Shown here: in pieces, positions 1-7,516 of the stretch
Layout: every line of letters begins with the position of its first letter
Position numbering within the stretch: position 1 is the first letter of the stretch
DNA from: a virus
Strand: one strand, 5' to 3'
DNA: 32,052 bases
IMG/VR virus record: IMGVR_UViG_3300012920_007377
Location: 1 to 32,052 of that record
The notes under the pieces: model-generated
What the model saw: the letters and a program-made list of their open reading frames with translations, nothing else
Databases searched by the model: none
What the model was told of the DNA's origin: nothing
Made by a program: the position numbers and the translations under genes

Positions 1-742
1 ACTTTTCTAGTTCTGCTTCAACTCTTTCTTTGCCGAACAGTTCGAACAATAGTTTTGAGTATGCGCCATCTGTAATTGAATGGAATGTATCACGCATCAT
101 TTCTATATCTGTGCTACGCTCTGCACTACCTATAGTTTCCATACCTCCAAGTATTACATCAATTTTTTTACTTTCTGTTTCGCCAGGATATCTACTCATG
201 TTCCAAAAAGGACTTGTAAACTCTGGAAAGTCAGTTATCATTGTACTGCCATGTTCGTCAAACATATCATTTTCATGGTGTGCGGCTAGTTCTTCGTTGC
301 TGTCTAGTCCATAACTTTCTTGCCATTGTGCATAAGTTTTTTCTGTTGGTTTATCGAATCCCATGTATTCACAAAGTTCGTATTCCATGCTTTTAAGATC
401 GTTTATATCTCCTGGAAACTCAAACTCAAACATTGGGAAAATAATATCGTGTCTGCCTGGTATAGCATTTGGCTCTTGTCTATAAGACGTTGAAACACAA
501 AAAAAGCCCTTTGAATCGGGCTTTGAGAGAAGTTCATGTTCTAACCACATCTGGCCCGTTTGCGGCAACGGCCATACCTGGCCTGCATAATTATATGTTG
601 CAACATTAAACGGATCTTCACAAGCCGCTAGTATGCTTAATCTATTCTGTGTATGCACTTCCTCGAATCCTTTTTCTAAAAAAAAGGACCTTAAAAGGCC
701 CACTGTGTTTGTAAACTGTGTTGGATTAATTAATTGAGTCAT
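1..742 (-). CDS. Class II aminoacyl-tRNA synthetase-like protein (Asn/Asp-type core), 3' end cut by window
   Basis: The 247 codons visible begin with MTQLINPTQF and run off the left edge. The start at 742 follows an AAAGGA ribosome-binding site. The protein opens directly in a class II catalytic core, without the N-terminal OB-fold anticodon domain of normal AsnRS/AspRS. Around residues 85-110 there is a motif-2-like segment (STSYRQEPN, then a FEFEF strand), and further on METIGSAERSTD, which resembles the AsnRS-type active site. Motif 3 would lie outside the window. Known relatives of this architecture include synthetase paralogues such as AsnA-like enzymes. It may charge a tRNA or instead make an amino acid or modify another substrate; the sequence here cannot decide. 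A terminator at 783-805 separates it from the gene upstream. Confidence 0.75.
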   Translation of the reverse strand, partial: MTQLINPTQFTNTVGLLRSFFLEKGFEEVHTQNRLSILAACEDPFNVATYNYAGQVWPLPQTGQMWLEHELLSKPDSKGFFCVSTSYRQEPNAIPGRHDIIFPMFEFEFPGDINDLKSMEYELCEYMGFDKPTEKTYAQWQESYGLDSNEELAAHHENDMFDEHGSTMITDFPEFTSPFWNMSRYPGETESKKIDVILGGMETIGSAERSTDIEMMRDTFHSITDGAYSKLLFELFGKERVEAELEK

Positions 743-782
743 TTATTATTTTTCCTTTCTTTCGCTCAAAAAAAATTTAGCT

Positions 783-805
783 CAAAAAAAATCGCCCAGG
801 GCGAT
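783..805 (-). terminator. Intrinsic terminator after the DUF1674 gene
   Basis: Read on the minus strand, a GC-rich hairpin ATCGCC-CTG-GGCGAT (positions 791-805) is followed by eight T residues (783-790). It lies 50 bases past the stop of the DUF1674 gene and 40 bases before the start of the synthetase-like gene, so it should end the upstream topoisomerase-region transcript. Confidence 0.75.
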
Positions 806-857
806 CACTCAAAAAAATTTTAAGCTATTTTTTGCTTCTTTTTATTTAGCATATTCG

Positions 858-1112
858 CTAAAAATCTATTTCTCTACCTTTAAATTCCCAAGTTCCAAAA
901 CGTGTAGGCTCAGCGCCTTTAGGACCACCATGTTCTTTTTGTTTATGCTCGTGCCACTCTTTGCTATATCCGTCAGGATATTCTTCTGCAATAGTTTTTT
1001 CTTCTTCGTGTTTTTGCCCTTTATTGTTAAACTGATCTACATCAATAAAAGATTCTTCCTCTTGTTCTTTATTTTTAAACCAGTCTACTATTTGCCAAGG
1101 ATTTAATGCCAT
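858..1112 (-). CDS. DUF1674 / SDHAF4-like small protein
   Basis: 84 aa, acidic, with an AAGGAG ribosome-binding site. The C-terminal 23 residues (about 62-84) match the signature of DUF1674/SDHAF4: GGPKGAEPTRFGTWEFKG followed by REIDF. In mitochondria and alphaproteobacteria this family binds flavinylated succinate dehydrogenase subunit A during assembly of complex II. The N-terminal half (Gln/Glu/Lys rich) is not recognisable. A phage copy could stabilise or redirect host succinate dehydrogenase, but that is inference; only the C-terminal motif is seen. It lies ten bases after a small phage-type gene and just before a terminator. Confidence 0.75.
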   Translation of the reverse strand: MALNPWQIVDWFKNKEQEEESFIDVDQFNNKGQKHEEEKTIAEEYPDGYSKEWHEHKQKEHGGPKGAEPTRFGTWEFKGREIDF

Positions 1113-1121
1113 TATTTCTCC

Positions 1122-1361
1122 TTATTGTTGTTTATGCTGACAATCCATAATCATACGATAAGCATCACTAGTATCAGTAGTAGTATTTACTTCTGCATCT
1201 ATATATGCCCATTGTATTAAACCTGTAAGTGTAGTAACTTCACGTAAATTATCTGGAGTTAAACTCTCCATCCATTCATACAATTCAGGTGCTGTATCTT
1301 TCTCCCAAATAATATCCAATAACATTATCTGATGTTCTGTTAAACCTTCGAATCTAATCAT
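1122..1361 (-). CDS. Small conserved phage protein, unknown function
   Basis: 79 aa starting MIRFEGLTEHQ. The start at 1361 is preferred over in-frame upstream codons because it has a GGAG site about 8 bases upstream and overlaps the stop of the 35-aa membrane peptide gene as ATGA. The protein is soluble-looking, with a LLDIIWEKDTAPELYEWMESL helix-rich middle. No function recognised. Confidence 0.65.
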   Translation of the reverse strand: MIRFEGLTEHQIMLLDIIWEKDTAPELYEWMESLTPDNLREVTTLTGLIQWAYIDAEVNTTTDTSDAYRMIMDCQHKQQ

Positions 1362-1465
1362 AATCCTAAACTCCACATCCATATAGGTATTACAATAAAA
1401 TGTAGTGCCAAACACAAAAATATCATTAACTTAACTGTTAACATATTATTGTTTTTGTTGCTCAT
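1358..1465 (-). CDS. 35-aa single-span membrane peptide
   Basis: The peptide starts MSNKNNNMLTVKLMIF and continues with one hydrophobic stretch (residues 12-30), ending WSLGL. Its ATG overlaps the stop of the topoisomerase medium subunit (ATGA, 1462-1465) and its own TGA overlaps the next ATG (1358-1361). Such perfect double coupling suggests a real gene. No family recognised. Confidence 0.55.
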   Translation of the reverse strand: MSNKNNNMLTVKLMIFLCLALHFIVIPIWMWSLGL

Positions 1466-2778
1466 AATATACTAAGGTCCTCAATAAATTGATCTTCAGG
1501 TGTAGTACCTTTCCAGTATTTAAGCGTTTTTGCATTTTCTTTTAATTGTTTTTGTAGTTCATCTACTTGCTCTTGTGTAAGAGTCATAATATTCAAACGC
1601 AATAGTCTGTCTGTATCCTCAGGTATTGCACTTGTATGTGTTAGTATAAGTTGTGCAACTTGATCTTTTTTGTTGCCTTTGAATACAATCTTGTTGTCTA
1701 ATACTGCTAGGATAAACTCCATTTTTACACGTAACCATCTGTCAAGCTCTGTGTATTCAGCAATACGTGCAGTGATACGTTTTTGTAAGATGTCTAATCT
1801 AAACCTACAAAAGTCTACAATTAGTTCACGCTCATCAGTATACTCACGTAGTGCAAAGTTTTCATCAATAACAGTTAAGTTCTCACTATGGTTTTTAGTG
1901 AGCTTAAAATGCTTCATAATCTTATCGTGTTTCCACTTAGCACTTGTGTTTTGTTTTAATTTAATATCGAAACGGAAACCATGTGTACCACACTGATCAT
2001 CATAACTATAGATTTCATTCTCATCTTCCAATTTGTCTAAAATCTTTACATAACTTTCTCTATCAAAGCCATAAGGTATTTCTGTTATAACCATACGTGT
2101 TGAACTTGGTTTGTGATAAACACCATTACACACATAACGATCAATACTAGCATCATATGTAGTTGTTCCTGTAAAGTCAGGAAACTCTACATCCAAACGT
2201 TTTGCAATTTTACCTGTAGTCAAGAACTCTTTACAAGCGTCACGAAGTGCATTTACACCACGTGGCAATATGTTTGTTGCAAAACCAGTTGCAATGCCTT
2301 TTGTACCATTAGCCAATACTAGCGGCAATACAGGAATATAAAATTGTGGAGGAGTATGCTCTGGATCTTCATGCTCAGGTGCCAAGTCTAGATCTTTAAT
2401 GTACTTGTTAAAGTTTTCATGTACACGTGTATATACATAACGTGCCGCACCTGCTTCTTGTACTTGACGTGTACCAAAACTACCACGCCCTTCTACTAAG
2501 CATACATTGTTATTCCAGGTTGCCGCCATAAGTTGGCCTGCACCTGCCGCACTGGTCTCACCATGTTGGTAACCATAATCACTAACAACACCACTAACTG
2601 CACTTACTTTTTTGTAGTCTTTTTTACTGTTAACAAGACTACTGTAAAGATAAAAACGTTGTACTGGCTTTAGGCCATCATACATATTTGGAATAGCACG
2701 ATTACTAATTGTGTACATAGCATAGTCGTGCATCTCATTTGCGGCAACATCACTAATTAAATATGTTGAGCTTTGCAT
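1462..2778 (-). CDS. 52: DNA topoisomerase II medium subunit (T4 gp52-like)
   Basis: 438 aa; T4 gp52 is about the same length. It is the GyrA/ParC-type DNA cleavage subunit. Visible motifs are VQRFYLYSS, YGYQHGE, GRGSFGTRQVQEAGAARY with the expected catalytic tyrosine at about residue 114, and a LANGTKGIATGFATN block. There is no GyrA C-terminal wrapping domain, which fits phage topoisomerase rather than gyrase. The start at 2778 (MQSSTYLISD) is chosen because it forms a TAATG overlap with the large-subunit stop and has an AAGGAGG site; a longer in-frame start at 2823 would run into the upstream gene. With its partner it should relax and decatenate phage DNA during replication. Confidence 0.93.
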   Translation of the reverse strand: MQSSTYLISDVAANEMHDYAMYTISNRAIPNMYDGLKPVQRFYLYSSLVNSKKDYKKVSAVSGVVSDYGYQHGETSAAGAGQLMAATWNNNVCLVEGRGSFGTRQVQEAGAARYVYTRVHENFNKYIKDLDLAPEHEDPEHTPPQFYIPVLPLVLANGTKGIATGFATNILPRGVNALRDACKEFLTTGKIAKRLDVEFPDFTGTTTYDASIDRYVCNGVYHKPSSTRMVITEIPYGFDRESYVKILDKLEDENEIYSYDDQCGTHGFRFDIKLKQNTSAKWKHDKIMKHFKLTKNHSENLTVIDENFALREYTDERELIVDFCRFRLDILQKRITARIAEYTELDRWLRVKMEFILAVLDNKIVFKGNKKDQVAQLILTHTSAIPEDTDRLLRLNIMTLTQEQVDELQKQLKENAKTLKYWKGTTPEDQFIEDLSIL

Positions 2779-4646
2779 TATGCGGCCTCCTTGACTTTTT
2801 GCGGTGTTTGTCCACTTAACCATTCTTTACGTGGTCCACTATCAGCACCCATCATAACTTCAAACCACACAGGCTTGTCTATTTCAATTGTGCTTAACAC
2901 TGGCTGGTTAATAATACTGTGGTATTCTTGTTCTGTTAAACTAGCCAAGCCCTTGATGTATCTGTGGCTATAGCCTTTGCTTTTATCTGCACTTTTAAAT
3001 GCTTTTGCGTCACTGTAACGATAAAACCATTTTACATCACTGCCTTTTGTACTAATCATTATAGGAGTACGTGTCATGTGTACTCGCTTTTCAGTAAACA
3101 ATCTGGGCCAAAACTTATAAAAGAATGCCAACAACAATGCACTAATATGGTTACCATCCATATCTGCATCTGCAAGTGTAGCAATGTTTTTGTATGTCAT
3201 ATCATCTACACTATCTGGGTTGTTGATATCTAGTCCTAGCACTGCAACAAGCTCACTAAGCTCTTTGTTTTTAAGTGCATCTGCTGGCTTAATATCCCAG
3301 GTGTTCATTACAACACCACGTAACGGAAAGCCTCCCACTGTTTTGGGATCACGTACTTTAATCAAAAAGCCTATAGCACTGTCGCCCTCACATAAAAACA
3401 ATGTACCATCTTCGTTACCTGCTTGTATATGTTTTGCAACTTTTACTTTGCGTAGTTTCTTTTGTGCTAGTGTAGCCGCACGTTTGTCAGCGGCAATCTT
3501 TTTAGCAAGTTGTGCTTCTATAATTGGATCTATAATATCAGCACTGTTCATTATCTTTTTAGCAATACTATTAAAATTAGGGATCATTGCTGTTTCATAA
3601 TGTGCTTTTACTGCACTAACATTGTTTGTTAGACGCTCTTTAGTCTGACTATCATATTGTGGATTTGTAAAGTTACGTGCAAACAACACATATGTTAAAC
3701 CATTTTTAATTGTGCTTTTGCCTACTTCAATTTTGTGCTTGCGTTTAATCATAGCACCTAGTTCTTCAACTACACCGTTTACAATAAAGTCTACATAAGC
3801 ACCGCCTTGACGTGTGTTTACTCCGTTAATGTAACTTGTAGTACGGAAACCATCAGTACTGCTACTAAAGAAGTACGCAACATTTTCACTTTGTGCATGT
3901 ACTATACTGCCTACTTCATCTTCATTATAAAGTGCCGCATACTTTCGTATATTGCTTTCTTTAATACGTCTTGCATTAAACTTAAAACGTATTTCAGGAA
4001 ACGCAATTTGTAGTGCAGTTAATCTGTCTTCTATTAACTGTACAGTGGCTACATCATCTATATTTTCCACAGCCAATAAACTTAAATCAGGTGTAAACAC
4101 AACTTGTGTGCCTTTGCCCATTTTATCGCCATGTTCTACTTTTGTTTTCTTAGCACCATCTGTACTTGTAATTTTTATACTTTTGCCATTTTGCCAAGTT
4201 AGTCCTACAAACTTTTTACTCATGAAGTTTGTACAAGCACTACCTACACCATTAGCACCAATAGTTACTCGCTCGTCATCAAAACTTGTACCAGCATTTA
4301 CTTTAGTCCAGGCGGCCACAGGACGTAACACTTTTTTGTTGGTGTTGGTATCTACTACCTCGTCCTGTGGAATGCCACGTCCATTGTCTGTAATAGTAAT
4401 GCTATTGCCTTTTACTGTTACAGATATTTCGTTTGCATGTTTAAAATTTGTACGTATTGCTTCATCAATACAGTTATCTATAATTTCATCAATCATTTTA
4501 TTAAGTGCAGGAACATACTTTATCTTTTGCCATTTGCCCAAGACAAAGCGTTCAACATCTTCCTGAGCTGTTGATCCCAAATACATTCCTGTACGCATAC
4601 GCACATGATCACGTGCGCTCAGTACTTTAAAATCTTCTTTTGACAT
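2778..4646 (-). CDS. 39: DNA topoisomerase II large subunit (T4 gp39/gp60-like, unsplit)
   Basis: 622 aa with the complete GyrB-type order: GHKL ATPase (EIIDNCIDEA at 54-63, DNGRGIP at 87-93, GANGVGSA near 149), transducer region, then TOPRIM (LCEGDSAIG and ADADMDGNHI). T4 splits this subunit into gp39 and gp60; here it is one gene. The start has an AAAGGA site, and a promoter with boxes TTGACT and TATAGT at 17-bp spacing lies just upstream (4672-4700). The medium subunit gene follows with a one-base TAATG overlap, so the two subunits should be made together. Confidence 0.95.
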   Translation of the reverse strand: MSKEDFKVLSARDHVRMRTGMYLGSTAQEDVERFVLGKWQKIKYVPALNKMIDEIIDNCIDEAIRTNFKHANEISVTVKGNSITITDNGRGIPQDEVVDTNTNKKVLRPVAAWTKVNAGTSFDDERVTIGANGVGSACTNFMSKKFVGLTWQNGKSIKITSTDGAKKTKVEHGDKMGKGTQVVFTPDLSLLAVENIDDVATVQLIEDRLTALQIAFPEIRFKFNARRIKESNIRKYAALYNEDEVGSIVHAQSENVAYFFSSSTDGFRTTSYINGVNTRQGGAYVDFIVNGVVEELGAMIKRKHKIEVGKSTIKNGLTYVLFARNFTNPQYDSQTKERLTNNVSAVKAHYETAMIPNFNSIAKKIMNSADIIDPIIEAQLAKKIAADKRAATLAQKKLRKVKVAKHIQAGNEDGTLFLCEGDSAIGFLIKVRDPKTVGGFPLRGVVMNTWDIKPADALKNKELSELVAVLGLDINNPDSVDDMTYKNIATLADADMDGNHISALLLAFFYKFWPRLFTEKRVHMTRTPIMISTKGSDVKWFYRYSDAKAFKSADKSKGYSHRYIKGLASLTEQEYHSIINQPVLSTIEIDKPVWFEVMMGADSGPRKEWLSGQTPQKVKEAA

Positions 4647-4671
4647 ATTAGTCCTTTGTTAAATCTTGTAT

Positions 4672-4700
4672 ACTATATATGCAATAAATGGATAAGTCAA
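4672..4700 (-). promoter_or_regulatory. Sigma70-type promoter for the topoisomerase genes
   Basis: Minus strand: TTGACT (4695-4700), 17-bp spacer, TATAGT (4672-4677). The -35 box overlaps the TGA stop of the HD hydrolase gene. No palindrome lies in the spacer, unlike the promoter at 5236-5264. Confidence 0.65.
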
Positions 4701-5212
4701 CTAATTTGCTGACTTACCACTGAAAATAACTCTGTATCATGCACTTTATCCATTGCATCCAACAGTAATTCTTTCTCTTTTAAGTACACTTTAGCAAATT
4801 TAGGATCATGCTTAACAATACTTTTTGTGTTGTCCAGCAAGTCTGCTAACTTGATAAACTGTGCTTCTGCAGGCGAATCTGCACTGTGCTTTCTGTCTAT
4901 TGCTTTACGAACAGCTCTGTTACCGTCTGTAGGCCTACTAATATCTGTCAACCAACCTACTAAATTTGCAACTTTAAGTCCAAAATTCTGTTCTATATCC
5001 ACAATTGCTATGTGCGTGTCTTCTACAACATCATGTAAAAATGCGGCCATTTGCATTTCTTCTGTTCCGCCATAATCTTTTACAATTTGTGCAACTGCCA
5101 AAGGATGCATCATATAAGGCTCGCCAGTATACTTGCGCTTTTGATCGCCATGTGCTTTATATGCAAAATAAAAGGCTTTATATAATTTTGAATCTTTGTA
5201 ACTCTTACTCAT
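4697..5212 (-). CDS. HD-domain protein, (p)ppGpp hydrolase-like (MESH1/SpoT HD type)
   Basis: 171 aa, the size of single-domain alarmone hydrolases. Motifs in order: AYKAHGDQKRKYTGEPYMMHP (His21, His36), AAFLHDVVEDT (the HD pair His60/Asp61 and the ED), and IKLADLLDNTKSI (Asp124). This set is typical of RelA/SpoT HD domains, which remove pyrophosphate from (p)ppGpp using Mn2+. No synthetase, TGS or ACT domain is present. A phage hydrolase would keep the host stringent response off during infection; this is inference. TAGGAGA site at the start. It is the only gene between a palindrome-containing promoter (5236-5264) and the topoisomerase promoter. Confidence 0.85.
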   Translation of the reverse strand: MSKSYKDSKLYKAFYFAYKAHGDQKRKYTGEPYMMHPLAVAQIVKDYGGTEEMQMAAFLHDVVEDTHIAIVDIEQNFGLKVANLVGWLTDISRPTDGNRAVRKAIDRKHSADSPAEAQFIKLADLLDNTKSIVKHDPKFAKVYLKEKELLLDAMDKVHDTELFSVVSQQIS

Positions 5213-5235
5213 TATAATCTCCTAATTACTTCTAC

Positions 5236-5264
5236 ATGATAAAGTAAAACGTTTTACTTGTCAA
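5236..5264 (-). promoter_or_regulatory. Promoter with palindromic operator (copy 1)
   Basis: Minus strand: TTGACA (5259-5264), 17-bp spacer, TATCAT (5236-5241). The spacer is filled by the perfect palindrome AAGTAAAACGTTTTACTT (5242-5259). Three near-identical copies lie at 11419-11447, 12252-12280 and 12971-12999. The placement between -35 and -10 is that of a repressor operator, though the regulator is not identified. Confidence 0.8.
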
Positions 5265-5291
5265 GCAAAAAAATTATATAAGGTGTTTAAA

Positions 5292-5309
5292 TAAGCGGAA
5301 ATCCGCTTA
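5292..5309 (+). repeat. Inverted repeat in the leader of the 5363 gene
   Basis: TAAGCGGAAATCCGCTTA forms a 7-8 bp hairpin 54 bases before the start codon. No U tract follows, so it is more likely an mRNA leader structure or protein-binding site than a terminator. Confidence 0.45.
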
Positions 5310-5362
5310 AATATATGCAGTTGAACAAGGTTTCAACTCAAACAGAGAAGGAGGGTTCAATA

Positions 5363-5596
5363 ATGGACATTCTTAATAAAGTAAAAGCATGGGCTGGATC
5401 ACTAGCGGAAGTTGGTGTAAGTTTAGCGGCTCTTGCAATCGTACTAGAGGTACTAGGTATGGGCGATATGCCTTTCATGCCTGCAGGCCTTAGTGTCGTA
5501 GATAACGTAAGTGCAATGCTAGCATCATTAGGCGCACAAGGCGTTATGGGATTGATTGCAATCTGGGTACTATGGAGTATCTGGGAACGTAAGTAA
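5363..5596 (+). CDS. Small two-span membrane protein, unknown
   Basis: 77 aa starting MDILNKVKAWAGSLAEV. The start has a very strong AAGGAGG site. Two hydrophobic segments (about 13-29 and 55-73) flank a short loop containing GMGDMPFMPAG. It stands alone on the plus strand between minus-strand genes and has its own terminator, so it is probably transcribed separately and strongly. Size and topology would fit a holin or a virion-associated membrane peptide, but there is no direct evidence for either. Confidence 0.75.
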   Translation: MDILNKVKAWAGSLAEVGVSLAALAIVLEVLGMGDMPFMPAGLSVVDNVSAMLASLGAQGVMGLIAIWVLWSIWERK

Positions 5597-5630
5597 TCCA
5601 AAACCACACATAATCGATTAGTACTTTAAT

Positions 5631-5675
5631 AAGGTTGAAAACCCTAGATCTGGAAATCAACCTTCTTTACTTTTT
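5631..5675 (+). terminator. Intrinsic terminator of the 5363 gene
   Basis: AAGGTTGA (5631-5638) pairs with TCAACCTT (5657-5664) and is followed by CTTTACTTTTT. It overlaps the last codons of the convergent dioxygenase gene. Confidence 0.65.
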
Positions 5676-6326
5676 CCAAAAGGGATCTGTCCAACTATCC
5701 TCTAATAATGTTGGTCTACTTACAGTCATAGTGTAAAGACTATTTTCCAATAATTTATTATATTGTTCTGTAGGGTCACCACACCAGGGTGCGCCTATAC
5801 ATAATGTAACTTTTTCTTCTGTACCAGGCTTTAGTGCATGTGGATGACTGCCGTCTAGTACATATGTGTGGTAATTATCAGGTATGTATACTTCATTTAA
5901 ATCTCTATCTATAAAGTAAAGTTTATCTACATTACCATTTAATACAATTCTAAATTTATGTTGATTTGTGCCTATTTCATCTTCTGTACTATCCAAGTGT
6001 ACATTTAATCCATAGCCTGCAGGTGTACGTAAAATTGTAACTCTGCCTTCGGGCTCCATCCAAGGAAAGACTTTTGTGTTTAAAATTTGTTGAGTACGAT
6101 ACCATTTTTTTGCTGGCTCTGTGTAATTGTACTCGCCATATTTTGTATTTTTACCTTTTGCTTGTCCGCCCAATTGTCCGCCTGCATTATATACAGGCAA
6201 CATGTAACACCCTCTAAATTCATTAAAGTGCCAACTATCAGCATCACTACTCATAACTTCAGAATACATTGCTTGTCTGTCTTCTTCTGATATTTTTAAG
6301 TCTAATGCTGTAAATGTAATATTCAT
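5667..6326 (-). CDS. 2-oxoglutarate/Fe(II) dioxygenase-like (Asp/Asn hydroxylase type)
   Basis: 219 aa from MNITFTALDL. A jelly-roll iron centre is visible: His110-x-Asp112 in GYGLNVHLDS, and a distal His161 or His163 in LDGSHPHALKPG; the downstream EEKVTLCIG strand carries a Lys where many members have the Arg that binds 2-oxoglutarate. Marine T4-like phages commonly carry several such enzymes of unknown substrate. The ATG at 6326 overlaps the zinc-ribbon stop (ATGA), which is why this start is preferred to an upstream in-frame ATG at 6383 lying inside that gene. Confidence 0.75.
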   Translation of the reverse strand: MNITFTALDLKISEEDRQAMYSEVMSSDADSWHFNEFRGCYMLPVYNAGGQLGGQAKGKNTKYGEYNYTEPAKKWYRTQQILNTKVFPWMEPEGRVTILRTPAGYGLNVHLDSTEDEIGTNQHKFRIVLNGNVDKLYFIDRDLNEVYIPDNYHTYVLDGSHPHALKPGTEEKVTLCIGAPWCGDPTEQYNKLLENSLYTMTVSRPTLLEDSWTDPFWKK

Positions 6327-6496
6327 TCTGTGTCTAGGGGATCCTGTTTTTTTACATTGCCTTTGTGTCCGCAATGAGGACAATAAAGTTGCAGTCTATC
6401 TATACAGAGTTTATCCTCCATTGTAGCATATGTAAACCAATTGCTACATTTACTGCATGTTAAGTGCCAAATTATTTCTTTGACTGCATTGAACAT
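6323..6496 (-). CDS. 57-aa zinc-ribbon protein
   Basis: The peptide MFNAVKEIIWHLTCSKCSN... has two CxxC knuckles, CSKC (14-17) and CPHC (39-42), spaced as in a zinc ribbon, then a Lys-rich tail. Its stop overlaps the dioxygenase start as ATGA. No clear ribosome-binding site; a late-promoter motif CATAAATAA lies 9-15 bases upstream (6505-6511). Partner or nucleic-acid target unknown. Confidence 0.65.
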   Translation of the reverse strand: MFNAVKEIIWHLTCSKCSNWFTYATMEDKLCIDRLQLYCPHCGHKGNVKKQDPLDTE

Positions 6497-6504
6497 TTCA
6501 ATGT

Positions 6505-6511
6505 TATTTAT
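6505..6511 (-). promoter_or_regulatory. Late-promoter-like motif ATAAATA
   Basis: Minus strand ATAAATA, between tRNA-Gly and the zinc-ribbon start. It matches the T4 late consensus TATAAATA at seven of eight positions. Confidence 0.4.
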
Positions 6512-6515
6512 GGTA

Positions 6516-6589
6516 TGGAGCGGGTACCCGGAATCGAACCGAGGTCTTTGGCTTGGAAGGCGATTGTAATACCATTATACTATACCCGC
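6516..6589 (-). tRNA. tRNA-Gly (UCC)
   Basis: 74 nt with encoded CCA. Acceptor GCGGGTA pairs with TACCCGC, anticodon loop CTTCCAA carries TCC, and the T arm is CTCGG-TTCGATT-CCGGG. Reads GGA/GGG codons. Confidence 0.95.
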
Positions 6590-6596
6590 AACACGG

Positions 6597-6803
6597 CTAT
6601 TCGAAATACTTTTCAATCATTTCGAGTCGATCGCTTGCCGCTGCCATTTTATCAAGTTCAGCTATGATTGCTTCTGTAACATCACTATGTTCGCCGATAC
6701 CTGCTGGCATGGCTCTATAGACTTCAATGTTTGCTTTATGCACTGCAATCTCGCCTTCTGCTTGCTTACGAGCAGCTTCAATTAATGCTTCTCCAACTTT
6801 CAT
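6597..6803 (-). CDS. Conserved small marine-phage protein, unknown
   Basis: 68 aa, almost entirely helical: MKVGEALIEAARKQAEGEIA, then AMPAGIGEHSDVTEAI and a C-terminal ELDKMAAASDRLEMIEKYF. Proteins with this HSDV/T-EAI-x-ELDK pattern are frequent in T4-like cyanophages, from memory. AGAGGAA site. Its stop is seven bases before tRNA-Gly. Confidence 0.75.
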   Translation of the reverse strand: MKVGEALIEAARKQAEGEIAVHKANIEVYRAMPAGIGEHSDVTEAIIAELDKMAAASDRLEMIEKYFE

Positions 6804-6814
6804 ACTGTTTCCTC

Positions 6815-7315
6815 TTATTCGTGTTCACCACCAGGATCATCATGATCCAGCAAAACCTTTTCGCCATTTATCCACAAATTACGTCGAGTGCGACTTACAC
6901 TGTGATACCCAGGGCGCAGGCTAAAAAGTTTTGGATTCCTTTTTGCTGTTTCAAATGTACCTACTGTAACTGCAATAGCCGCGAGTACTATCATGTGTGC
7001 AATTGCGCTAACGCCAAACACAATGAAACTACTCAAATACATACTGAAAACAATACACCACATCCATGCTAAAATTTGCAATACCATATGGCGTGTACTC
7101 GTATCTGGAATATGTCGTAGTGGATTCCTGTCGGCGTCCATTACACTAGTCCAGCATTCGTATACCCATTCCTTCATACTGAAGACTCCTTGTTCAAATG
7201 TTACTTTTTTTGGATAATGCGCATCTGCGGTATCCCTAAAATCTATAGCATCATAAATGTTATAAAACTTTTGACTTACTTTGCTATCTCTAAAATACGC
7301 AGTTACTTTGTACAT
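6815..7315 (-). CDS. Two-span membrane protein, unknown
   Basis: 166 aa from MYKVTAYFRDS (GGAG site; a longer frame would begin inside tRNA-Leu). The N-terminal 80 residues are soluble (SKVSQKFYNIYDAIDFRDTAD...), then two adjacent hydrophobic spans (about 82-103 and 107-125), then a basic and acidic tail ending DHDDPGGEHE. The N-terminal part resembles small proteins that take in sequence-encoded metadata in no known way; no family recognised. Confidence 0.65.
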   Translation of the reverse strand: MYKVTAYFRDSKVSQKFYNIYDAIDFRDTADAHYPKKVTFEQGVFSMKEWVYECWTSVMDADRNPLRHIPDTSTRHMVLQILAWMWCIVFSMYLSSFIVFGVSAIAHMIVLAAIAVTVGTFETAKRNPKLFSLRPGYHSVSRTRRNLWINGEKVLLDHDDPGGEHE

Positions 7316-7330
7316 TACATTCTCCAATTT

Positions 7331-7415
7331 TGGTGCGAGTAGAGGGACTTGAACCCCCACGTCTTGCGACACTAGAACCTAAATCTAGCGTGTCTACCAA
7401 TTTCACCATACTCGC
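7331..7415 (-). tRNA. tRNA-Leu (UAG)
   Basis: 85 nt including CCA; acceptor GCGAGTA, anticodon loop TTTAGGT, long variable arm as expected for leucine. First of a cluster of four tRNA genes transcribed from a promoter at 7710-7738. Confidence 0.93.
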
Positions 7416-7418
7416 ATA

Positions 7419-7494
<76 letters not shown>

Positions 7495-7504
7495 ACTGGT
7501 TTAT

Positions 7505-7512
7505 TATTTATA
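7505..7512 (-). promoter_or_regulatory. Late-promoter-like motif TATAAATA inside the tRNA cluster
   Basis: Minus strand TATAAATA, exact match to the T4 late consensus, between the Trp-type and Thr tRNAs. It could add late transcription of tRNA-Thr and tRNA-Leu and of the membrane-protein gene beyond. Confidence 0.45.
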
Positions 7513-7516
7513 AATT

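Noticed and set aside
3184-4566. Long plus-strand frames opposite the topoisomerase large subunit
   Set aside because: They are mirror frames of a strongly conserved GyrB-type gene and show no family motifs or ribosome-binding sites.
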